Positions 1 to 7,201 of a stretch of 64,000 bases of DNA are shown piece after piece (within the stretch, counting starts at the first letter, position 1; every line of letters starts with the position of its first letter). The notes below the pieces were generated by a model that was not told the DNA's origin, made no database searches, and was given only the letters and a program-made list of their open reading frames with translations. This stretch comes from UBA6055 sp965214085. GTDB lineage: Bacteria; Chloroflexota; Anaerolineae; Aggregatilineales; Phototrophicaceae. A program made the position numbers and the translations under genes. The stretch is taken from NCBI GenBank assembly GCA_965214085.1, contig OZ243937.1:2232001-2296000 (forward strand), read 5' to 3'.

Positions 1-521
1 GCCACCCCGCCAACGACCGGCAAGACCGAGCCGCCAAGCCGCCCCACCGCATCCGAAATTTGCGAAACAGCCTGCCCGATCAGGTCTTCCGATGGCTGCG
101 CATTTTCGCCGCCAGCAAGGAGGTCATCGATGATGGGTATCACGTCATTTAAGATGGAGTTTTGCTCCAGAAGCGCTTCGCGCGTCAATGATTGGCGCAC
201 CTCATTCAGCCCGCCCTCCACCGCCGTTCTGAGCGGTTCATATTGATTGCCGATCGTCCGCAATATAGGTACACCGAGCAATCCCAGGATAATGAAGAAT
301 CCGATGACGCTGATGACAATGGCGAGAACTCGATGAATCCCAAATCGGTTCATCAGCAGGCGCACCGGCATTGTGAACAGGACAACGAGAATCACCGCGG
401 CGAAGGTCAGCAGCAGTGTGCCGCGGATCTGCCAAATAAATACCAGGCCAAGTAGAATGAAGATCGTCGCAACGATATTGCGAAGTCCGATATTTATTGA
501 CCGCGTACTTCTGGCTGTCAT
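1..521 (-). CDS. AI-2E family transporter (partial, C-terminus outside window)
   Basis: Reading the minus strand from an ATG at 521 gives an open frame of 173 codons running off the window edge. The first ~80 residues hold three hydrophobic segments (about residues 12-27, 31-50, 60-78) with the short loops typical of the N-terminus of AI-2E/PerM-type permeases (PF01594). After them comes the long soluble segment (about residues 85-150) that this family places between the third and fourth membrane helices. Members export or exchange small solutes such as autoinducer-2 or ions; the substrate cannot be told here. No strong ribosome-binding site precedes the ATG, so the exact start is uncertain. 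Confidence 0.75.
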   Translation of the reverse strand, partial: MTARSTRSINIGLRNIVATIFILLGLVFIWQIRGTLLLTFAAVILVVLFTMPVRLLMNRFGIHRVLAIVISVIGFFIILGLLGVPILRTIGNQYEPLRTAVEGGLNEVRQSLTREALLEQNSILNDVIPIIDDLLAGGENAQPSEDLIGQAVSQISDAVGRLGGSVLPVVGGV

Positions 522-654
522 ACCATTCTCAATTTCCGCTGCCATCTACTCTTCGCCCGTCTACCAACGACAAAATATCCAGAACATATCAATCTCAGAG
601 TGTCCCATTATATCATCCATAACCCGCTGCTGCTATTATAGTTGTGCTGCCGTC

Positions 655-733
655 AGGGCAATCGCATCAAAATGGCAGTGACTGAAATGGCGCAAATGCG
701 AACGGAAAACCAAACACCGAGTTCACAAAGAGC
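655..733 (+). repeat. Truncated copy of the AGGGCAATCGCATCAAAA inverted-repeat element
   Basis: Begins with the 18-base terminal sequence AGGGCAATCGCATCAAAA and continues as the reverse complement of the right ends of the copies at 4147-4427 and 20425-20707 (shared blocks include AGTGACTGAAATGGCGCAAA and GAGTTCACA). It breaks off about 15 bases before the ATG of the next gene, so only one end survives. No coding capacity. Confidence 0.75.
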
Positions 734-747
734 CCAAGGTCCAGACC

Positions 748-1755
748 ATGAAGTTTGATGTCTCGGTATTCGCGAAAGATTTGAATGCTGCCTCTACGTT
801 GGCGCAGGCTGTGGAAGATTTCGGGTTTGACGGGCTTTGGGTAGCGGAAGCGGCGCATAACCCCTTTCTGCCGCTGGCGCACGCCGCCCTGGCCACGAAG
901 CGCATCTCACTTGGCACGGCGATCGCGGTCGCCTTTCCTCGCAGCCCCCTGCTCATGGCGCAAACCGCCTGGGACCTCGCTGAACAATCGGGCGGACGCT
1001 TCATCCTGGGCTTGGGCACACAGATCAAACCCCACATCGCCAAGCGTTTCAGCGCCGTGTGGGGCAAACCGATTCAACAACTGCGCGAGTACATTCTTGC
1101 GCTGCGAGCCATTTGGGGGAGCTTTCGCTCAGGCAGTGAACTCTGTTATCAAAGCGACTACTATAACATCTCGCTGTCGGCGGGAGAGCCGCTGCCCTGC
1201 GGGGGCATTCCCATCTACATCGCCGGGGTAAACACAGGTCTGGCGCGGCTGGCCGGCGAGCTCTGCGAGGGCTTTCATGTACACTCCTTCCACACGCCGC
1301 GTTATCTGCGCGAGGTGCTGATGCCGGCTTTTGCGGCAGGTCGCGAGCGCGGCTCGGTCCGTCAGCCGCTGTCGCTTTCCTGCGCGGTGTTTGTCGTGAC
1401 GGGCGCGGACGATGAGGAGGTCGAAGAAAGCAAGCTGCTGACCAAGTCGCAAATCGCCTTTTATGCCAGTACGCCCAGCTATCAGCCGGTGCTGGAGCTG
1501 CATGGCTGGCAGGACCTGGCGCCGAAGCTGAACACTCTATTGAGGCGCAATCGCTGGAATGAACTGCATGAACTCATCAGCGACGACATGCTGGAGCAAT
1601 TCGCGGTTATCGCGCCGCCGGACGAGCTGCCCTACAAGCTGCGCGAGCGTTATAACGGCTTGCTCGATCGCGCCGGCTTCTACTTACCTTTTGAGCCTTC
1701 GGATGGCAGCAAGCAACTGATCTGGCAGCACGCGGCCAAGGCGATGGGACACTGA
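748..1755 (+). CDS. LLM-class (F420-type) flavin-dependent oxidoreductase
   Basis: 335 aa, one full luciferase-like TIM barrel. The N-terminus (MKFDVSVF, then ...FGFDGLWVAEAAHNPF) and the block FILGLGTQIKPHIAKRFSAVWG near residues 85-110 match the TIGR03617-like branch of LLM oxidoreductases, which mostly use coenzyme F420. The substrate is unknown. An AAGG at about 735 precedes the ATG. The stop overlaps the next start (TGATG at 1753-1757), so it is translationally coupled to the metallopeptidase gene. A paralogue lies at 2488-3483. F420 rather than FMN use is inferred from family resemblance. Confidence 0.85.
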   Translation: MKFDVSVFAKDLNAASTLAQAVEDFGFDGLWVAEAAHNPFLPLAHAALATKRISLGTAIAVAFPRSPLLMAQTAWDLAEQSGGRFILGLGTQIKPHIAKRFSAVWGKPIQQLREYILALRAIWGSFRSGSELCYQSDYYNISLSAGEPLPCGGIPIYIAGVNTGLARLAGELCEGFHVHSFHTPRYLREVLMPAFAAGRERGSVRQPLSLSCAVFVVTGADDEEVEESKLLTKSQIAFYASTPSYQPVLELHGWQDLAPKLNTLLRRNRWNELHELISDDMLEQFAVIAPPDELPYKLRERYNGLLDRAGFYLPFEPSDGSKQLIWQHAAKAMGH

Positions 1756-2465
1756 TGCCTACAGTTAAAATTCGCGGGAAAGCCATACCCTATACCCTGC
1801 GACAGAGCCGCCGCGCGAAACGGATCAGCATCCGCTGCAAAGCGCATGAGGGCTTCGAATTAGTTTATCCCGTCAGCGAGACAGAATCAGCTGCGCTGGC
1901 TTTCTTTCACGAAAAGCAAACTTGGGTGTTGAAGACCTGGGCACAGGCGCAAGCAAAACCCAATCCAGCACGGACTTATGCCGATGGCAGCAAACTGCTC
2001 TACCGCGGAGAGCGCATCAATCTGCGGCTCATTGCCCAAGGCGACAAGTCCAATTTTGAATTTCGCAACGATCAACTCAAGATCGTATTGCCCAAGCGCT
2101 ATCATGCCAATCAAAGCCTACTTCGCCAAGCTATCGAAGCCTTCTATCGCCAACGGGCGAAGAGCTACCTGCCGCCGCGCCTGCACGAATTGGCTCAGAT
2201 CCATGGTTTCGTTTATAACAAGCTCCGCATCAAAAACCAGAAGACGCGCTGGGGCAGTTGTTCGTCAATGGGCAACATCAATCTCAACCTGCGCCTGATG
2301 ATGGCGCCCGATCGGGCCATCGACTATGTCATCGTGCATGAGCTGTGTCATCTACGGGAGATGAACCACAGCCCGGCCTACTGGTCGCTGGTTGAGACCT
2401 GTTGTCCTGACTATCGACACTGGATCGACTGGTTCAAAACAAACGGCGACAGCCTGATTTTGTGA
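1755..2465 (+). CDS. YgjP/SprT-like M48-type metallopeptidase domain protein (DUF45)
   Basis: 236 aa. The C-terminal half contains the zinc motif HELCH (in VIVHELCHLREMNHSPAYW, near residues 196-214) preceded by KTRWGSCSSMGNINLNLRL, the hallmark of the YgjP/DUF45 family. H, E and H of HELCH plus a downstream His would bind zinc. The family includes proteins annotated as metal-dependent hydrolases and as UTP pyrophosphatase (E. coli YgjP). Start overlaps the previous stop by one base, and the next gene follows after 22 bases, so the three genes 748-3483 form one transcription unit. Why a YgjP-like enzyme sits between two flavin oxidoreductases is not evident. Confidence 0.85.
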   Translation: MPTVKIRGKAIPYTLRQSRRAKRISIRCKAHEGFELVYPVSETESAALAFFHEKQTWVLKTWAQAQAKPNPARTYADGSKLLYRGERINLRLIAQGDKSNFEFRNDQLKIVLPKRYHANQSLLRQAIEAFYRQRAKSYLPPRLHELAQIHGFVYNKLRIKNQKTRWGSCSSMGNINLNLRLMMAPDRAIDYVIVHELCHLREMNHSPAYWSLVETCCPDYRHWIDWFKTNGDSLIL

Positions 2466-2487
2466 GGCGGCGAATGGAACCAGAAGC

Positions 2488-3483
2488 ATGAGACTCGATG
2501 TCCGCATCTTTCCCTCCCATCGAATGCGCGCCGACGCAGACCTCATCCTGTTGGCTGAGCGCCTGGGATTCGCCGCGGCATGGGTGGCGGAACAAGCGCG
2601 CAATCCCTTCTTCTCGCTGACGATCGCGGCGAAAGAGACCGGCGCGATTCAGCTGGGCGCGTATCAGGCGGTCGCTTTCCCGCGCAGTCCCATGGTCAGC
2701 GCGCAAATCGCCTGGGATCTGGCGCGACAGTCAAGCGGACGCTTCTGCCTGGGCTTGAATGCGCCGGTTGATTCATCCGGCGGTCTTGGCAAGGACAGCA
2801 AGGACGCCGCTCGTATGCGCGAATACATCGAAAGCCTGCGCGCCATTTGGCATACCTTCCAGACGGACGATCGCATGCGCTACCGCGGCCAATACTACAC
2901 CTTTCGGCTGATGGCGCCCTTCTTCAATCCGGGCCCGATCGACCATCCCGACATCCCGATTTATCTAGCCGGCATGGACGCGTCAGTCGCTGAGCTGGCC
3001 GGCGCGCTCTGCCAGGGTTTGCACGCTTGCGCGATCCACAGTGCGGACTATCTTAGAACTGTGCTAAAGCCGTCTGTTGCCACGGGCTTGCGGGCGACCG
3101 GGCGCGCTGAACAGGACTTCGCGCTGGCCGTTCCGGTGTTGATTGCCAGCGGAATAGACGACGCAGACATGCGTCAAGCGCGAAATACGCTGAAACATCG
3201 CATCGCTTCGGCAGCCAACACAGCGGCATTTCGCCGGCTCGCTGCTTTCCATAACTGGGACATCTCCGCCGACGAGAGGAATCAGCCGACCAGGGAGAAA
3301 ATCAGCAACGCGCCGCATCAGCAGATTACCGATGAAATCCTAGATGAAATAGCCATCGTCGCGCGGCCGCAAGTGCTGCTCGACCGCATCAAGCGGCGCT
3401 ACGAGGGCTTGGCAGACCGTGTAATCCTGGATTTGAGCAGCGAGAACCGCGCGTTGATCGAAGCGATAATGGCCGACCGCTAG
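2488..3483 (+). CDS. LLM-class (F420-type) flavin-dependent oxidoreductase, second paralogue
   Basis: 331 aa, paralogous to the protein at 748-1755: shared blocks include LAERLGFAAAWVAEQARNPF against FGFDGLWVAEAAHNPF and AFPRSPMVSAQIAWDLARQS against AFPRSPLLMAQTAWDLAEQS. It is a complete luciferase-like barrel with no truncation. The long linker near residues 240-285 (charged, ending NAPHQQITDEILDEIA) differs from the first copy, suggesting a different substrate or partner. Last gene of the operon; its end overlaps the convergent GNAT gene by four bases. Confidence 0.83.
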   Translation: MRLDVRIFPSHRMRADADLILLAERLGFAAAWVAEQARNPFFSLTIAAKETGAIQLGAYQAVAFPRSPMVSAQIAWDLARQSSGRFCLGLNAPVDSSGGLGKDSKDAARMREYIESLRAIWHTFQTDDRMRYRGQYYTFRLMAPFFNPGPIDHPDIPIYLAGMDASVAELAGALCQGLHACAIHSADYLRTVLKPSVATGLRATGRAEQDFALAVPVLIASGIDDADMRQARNTLKHRIASAANTAAFRRLAAFHNWDISADERNQPTREKISNAPHQQITDEILDEIAIVARPQVLLDRIKRRYEGLADRVILDLSSENRALIEAIMADR

Positions 3484-4013
3484 CTGTATAGCTCGGGCAT
3501 CGGCTCTTCGACGACATCGAAAATCCTAAAGCCGCGCTTCTGATAATTGGCCAGCGCGTGGGGGCCGTCCAGGTTGCATGTATGCAGCCAAACCCGCCTG
3601 GCGTCCATCTCCCAGGCGCGCGCGACCCCGTAACTCAACAAGTGCTTGCCCAGGCCGCGCCCCATATAATCGCGCCGCAAACCGAAGTAAACGATTTCCA
3701 CCGCCTTGTCATTGTGGCGATACAATTCGACGTAGCCGGCCGGCGAGCCGCTGACGTACAAAACATGAACTTGCGTATTATCCGAGGTCAATACCTGGCG
3801 CAGCTCGGCATTAGACACATTTAAGCGATCGCGCCAAGCCCACTCCTCGCCAATGGATTGATAAAGAAATTTGTAGAAGCCGAGATCCGGCATCTCCATC
3901 TTTACGATCTCAACATCGCCCGCCTGGGTGTAGGCCGGCACAAAATGATCAGGGCTCGTCATTTCCAGGTAGGTGGTTATTAGCAACTCAGCGTTTCTCG
4001 TCGCGATCGCCAT
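3480..4013 (-). CDS. GNAT family N-acetyltransferase
   Basis: 177 aa. The acetyl-CoA pyrophosphate loop is seen as RRDYMGRGLGKHLL (Q/R-x-x-G-x-G/A pattern, residues ~113-126) followed by the typical beta5-alpha4 end VWLHTCNLDGPHALANYQKRGF. The substrate cannot be predicted. Translation from the ATG at 4013 is the longest choice; an internal ATG at residue 18 (MTSPDHF) is also possible. Convergent with the LLM oxidoreductase gene, four bases overlapping at the 3' ends. Confidence 0.82.
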   Translation of the reverse strand: MAIATRNAELLITTYLEMTSPDHFVPAYTQAGDVEIVKMEMPDLGFYKFLYQSIGEEWAWRDRLNVSNAELRQVLTSDNTQVHVLYVSGSPAGYVELYRHNDKAVEIVYFGLRRDYMGRGLGKHLLSYGVARAWEMDARRVWLHTCNLDGPHALANYQKRGFRIFDVVEEPMPELYS

Positions 4014-4146
4014 AGGAGGAGGTCTCTGTTAGGCAGTTGCCTTTTCGCTACCATGAGAATAGCGAATCCAGCGCCAGCGCCTAATGGTACATACACACAA
4101 AAAACGCTGTACAGACCTAATCATTCTAGCTAAACGATTCCCCTCC

Positions 4147-4427
4147 AGGGCAATCGCAGCATAATATTTTAACCTCAGGAACACAGAGGGTCGCGTAGAC
4201 ACTGACCGCCTGCACAGAGATTTAGGAGTTTCGACGACTATTCAAAGCAGTCGCTGGACTGGCATACGGCAAGAAGCATCAAAAAGATTTGAAATATCTC
4301 AAAATCACTCCTGACTTATGACGCAAGCTTGCATTATTGTTTTCTCTGCGCTCTCTGTGAACTCTGTGTTAGATTTTCCGTTCGATTTAAGCCAATTCAG
4401 TCACTACCATTTTGATGCGATTGCCCT
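4147..4427 (+). mobile_element. MITE-like element, long variant (281 bp)
   Basis: Left end AGGGCAATCGCAGCATAA (two changes from consensus), right end TTTTGATGCGATTGCCCT (exact inverted consensus). Flanks carry an apparent target duplication: GATTCCCCTC at 4136-4145 and GATTCCCCCTC at 4428-4438 (one C indel). The interior is nearly identical to 20425-20707, including CGCGTAGACACTGACCGCC and GCAAGAAGCATCAAAAAGA. No open frame of note, so it would be a non-autonomous element. The remaining bases of the 4014-4509 gap hold nothing else that I recognise. Confidence 0.8.
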
Positions 4428-4509
4428 GATTCCCCCTCAGCCGCATCTTGTGTTCAATATGTACGGACGCTACTATTTGTAGCATTATACAGATTGCCGA
4501 GTCCCGTCA

Positions 4510-5091
4510 ATGCGCCTCGTCCATCGCTTATACCGCTCGATCAATAACTTTCGTTATAAGTTTGTGCCCACGCCGGAAGTGATCGCGCGCGTTGGAATGG
4601 GCGACATCGAAAGCGCAAAACATTCGCTGCTAGAGATTCTGAAAGAACGCCTGGCGCACCAAGACGGCAGTCTGGAGGGCGTCGAGTGGTCTTCCCTGCG
4701 ACTAAGCAAGATCTCGCTGTCAGCTTCGAAATTGCCGCGGGCGCAGTTCACAAATGCTAAACTTCGGGGCGCCTACTTCGGTTACAGTGATCTCCGCGCC
4801 GCTAATTTTGCGGGGGCAGATCTTTTTGAGGCGAATTTTCGGGAGGCGGATTTGTCCGCGGCGTCCTTTGCTGGCGCGAACCTGCGCGGCGCCAATTTTG
4901 CCCGGGCCAAGCTGCAAGGCTGTTCATTTCGGGCAGCCGACTTGACCGGCGTCAATTTGTGGGGCGCGGATTTACGCGGCGCGGATCTTAGCGACGCCCT
5001 GGTCGACGATGCGACTGTCCTGCCCGACCGACCGGAACTCGAGAAAGCCGGCGCGAATGCGGAAGTAGAAGTGGAATCTAAACAGGATTAA
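4510..5091 (+). CDS. Pentapeptide-repeat protein
   Basis: 193 aa. From about residue 62 to 160 the sequence runs in tandem A(D/N)LxX-type pentapeptides (ADLFEANFREADLSAASFAG, ANLRGANFARAKLQGCSF, ADLRGADLSDALVDD), predicting a right-handed quadrilateral beta-helix of roughly 18-20 coils-worth of pentads. The N-terminal ~60 residues are non-repetitive and charged. No signal peptide or membrane segment, so it is probably cytoplasmic. Family members mimic DNA or scaffold proteins, but no specific role can be read here. It precedes etfBA by 62 bases without obvious coupling. Confidence 0.85.
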   Translation: MRLVHRLYRSINNFRYKFVPTPEVIARVGMGDIESAKHSLLEILKERLAHQDGSLEGVEWSSLRLSKISLSASKLPRAQFTNAKLRGAYFGYSDLRAANFAGADLFEANFREADLSAASFAGANLRGANFARAKLQGCSFRAADLTGVNLWGADLRGADLSDALVDDATVLPDRPELEKAGANAEVEVESKQD

Positions 5092-5153
5092 GTTTCAAGC
5101 GCGTTTTATGTACAATACCTGCCGGACATGGTTGAGTCGGGAGAGCGTTACAG

Positions 5154-5936
5154 GTGCATGTGGTAACTTTCACTAGAAGCACGCCAGACACCGCCGCTAA
5201 AGTGTGGGTGGATGCCGAGGGGAAAGTCACCTGGGGAGACCTGGCCACGGTCGTCAACCCCTGGGATGAATACTCCCTTGAAGAAACCATTGTTCAGGCG
5301 ACGAACGGCGGGGGCGACTCGACCGTTATCGCCATCGGCCCGGAGCTACACAACGACGCCTTGAAACACAGCATGGCTATGGGAGTGAAGAATGCCCAGC
5401 GCGTGGAAGAGGCCGACGCCGACATGAACGACAGCTTGGTCTGGTCGGCTTTGGCGGCCGGCGCCATCCGCAAAATCGGCGCTGTCGACTTGGTCATATT
5501 CGGCAAGGAAAGCGTTGACGTTGCCACTGATCAGCACACTTATCAGCTGGCGCGGCGCTTGGGCTGGCCCATGCTCAGCTTCGTCTCGGCCATCCTGGAA
5601 GCTGATTACGCGGCGGGCTCGATCCGAGTAGAGAAAATGTTGGAACAAGGCAAGCAGGTGGTCTCGGCCAAGCTGCCGGCGGTCATCTCCGTGATGAAGG
5701 GCATCAACGAGCCGCGCTACCCCAACTTCCTTGGCATTCGCAAGGCGGCCAAGGCGACTATCCCAGTCTGGAACGCGGCGGACCTGGGCCTCGAACTGCC
5801 GCGGGCGGCTACCACCATTTTGGGTTATACAAATCCCCCCGCGCGTGAAGTGTCCACCGAAATCATAGAAGCCGGCGACCTGGATTCAAAAGCGCGGACA
5901 TTAGTCAAGCGTCTCTTCGAGGAGAAAGTGCTGTGA
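5154..5936 (+). CDS. etfB: Electron transfer flavoprotein beta subunit
   Basis: 260 aa. Shows the EtfB pattern: N-terminal nucleotide-binding fold with NPWDEYSLEETIVQ (residues ~34-47, the family's 'NP.D..A.E.A' block), GKESVDVATDQHTYQLARRLGWP (residues ~120-143) and the C-terminal KLPAVISVMKGINEPRYPNF. EtfB binds AMP and, with EtfA, passes electrons from flavin dehydrogenases to the membrane quinone pool. GTG at 5154 follows GGGAG with good spacing; no ATG fits better. The end overlaps the etfA start (GTGA). Confidence 0.93.
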   Translation: MHVVTFTRSTPDTAAKVWVDAEGKVTWGDLATVVNPWDEYSLEETIVQATNGGGDSTVIAIGPELHNDALKHSMAMGVKNAQRVEEADADMNDSLVWSALAAGAIRKIGAVDLVIFGKESVDVATDQHTYQLARRLGWPMLSFVSAILEADYAAGSIRVEKMLEQGKQVVSAKLPAVISVMKGINEPRYPNFLGIRKAAKATIPVWNAADLGLELPRAATTILGYTNPPAREVSTEIIEAGDLDSKARTLVKRLFEEKVL

Positions 5937-6970
5937 GCGTCTTCGTCTGGATCGAGACCTTCGAGGGGCGCGCGCTATCAAGCAGTTGGGAAGCGCTGGG
6001 CGCCGCCAGAATCATCGCCGAGGCGCAAGCCACGGATATCGTCGCCCTCGTCTTCGGAGAAAATGCGCAAGCCATAGCCATGGCAAGCGGTCAGTTCGGC
6101 GCCGCAAGAGCGATCGTCTGCGACTCAGAAGACTTGCGTCAATATCGCCTGGAGAGCTACGCCGCGCTGCTTGGCGATCTGGTGGCGACGCACTGCCCCA
6201 GCGCAGTGCTTGCCGTCGCCAGCAATCGTGGGCGCGAACTGCTGGCAAGCGCCGCGGTCGATAGCGGCAGCGGTCTCATCTCCGACGTGATTGATTTGCG
6301 CCTGGAAGAGGGGCGGATCATCGGGCTGCGGCCAGCCTATGCCGGCAAAGTTTTGATGGAAATGTCAGCAAACTCAGCGACAACTTTTGTCACAATTCGC
6401 GGACGCGCCTTTCCAGCGGCGGAGACGACCGATGCCGCCGCGCCGGAACTGGAAGAAACGAAACCGGAGGACGTGGCCGATGCAATCGCTACTGACATCG
6501 AGAGTTTCGCCGCCGAGCTAGGCGCAGTAAGCCTGAGCGACGCCGCCATCATCGTGAGCGGCGGACGAGGCCTGGCCAACAACCCTAAATCCCCGCCGGA
6601 CGGGATCAGCGGCGAGGCAGCCAAAATCTGGAAAGCCAAAGACGGCTACGAAAATACGTTGCGTCCCTTGGCTGAAGCGCTGGGAGCGGCCATTGGCGCA
6701 AGCCGCGCGGCTGTTGACGCCGGCTATATCGCCTATGACCATCAGGTTGGCCAGACCGGTAAGGTCGTCAACCCCGATCTGTATATCGCCTGTGGCATCA
6801 GCGGTGCCATTCAGCACCAGGCAGGCATGCGCGGCAGCAAGATCATCGTGGCGATCAACAAAGACCCTGAGGCGCCGATCTTCAAGTTGGCGCGCTACGG
6901 CATCGTCGGCGACCTTTACGAAGTCGTGCCCGCCTTGACCGCCGCGCTGAGGCAAAGCCTGACGGATTGA
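5933..6970 (+). CDS. etfA: Electron transfer flavoprotein alpha subunit
   Basis: 345 aa. The C-terminal FAD domain carries the signature QVGQTGKVVNPDLYIACGISGAIQHQAGM (residues ~262-290) followed by INKDPEAPIF, as in canonical EtfA; IIVSGGRGL marks the start of this domain. GTG start overlaps the etfB stop by four bases, indicating translational coupling. No ETF:quinone oxidoreductase or acyl-CoA dehydrogenase is adjacent, so the electron donor is encoded elsewhere. The 231 bases to mrpA hold no recognised feature. Confidence 0.94.
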   Translation: MSVFVWIETFEGRALSSSWEALGAARIIAEAQATDIVALVFGENAQAIAMASGQFGAARAIVCDSEDLRQYRLESYAALLGDLVATHCPSAVLAVASNRGRELLASAAVDSGSGLISDVIDLRLEEGRIIGLRPAYAGKVLMEMSANSATTFVTIRGRAFPAAETTDAAAPELEETKPEDVADAIATDIESFAAELGAVSLSDAAIIVSGGRGLANNPKSPPDGISGEAAKIWKAKDGYENTLRPLAEALGAAIGASRAAVDAGYIAYDHQVGQTGKVVNPDLYIACGISGAIQHQAGMRGSKIIVAINKDPEAPIFKLARYGIVGDLYEVVPALTAALRQSLTD

Positions 6971-7201
6971 AGGGCTTCAAAGAAGCGAAAACGTAACGGT
7001 GAAGCCATGTTGTATATCCGCAGCGGAAGCGCCCGCCAAGTCCACCGGCCGCTTATTGACAAACTATATCGGAGTCCGTTATTACTTTTGACCATTGAAT
7101 GCCTTGGCGCAGCGGGTACGCTTAATATTGCGATGCGAATGCCAACGTCTATATCACTTGACACCGTACAGGAACATTAGCCTAACACGATTCGAATAAA
7201 C

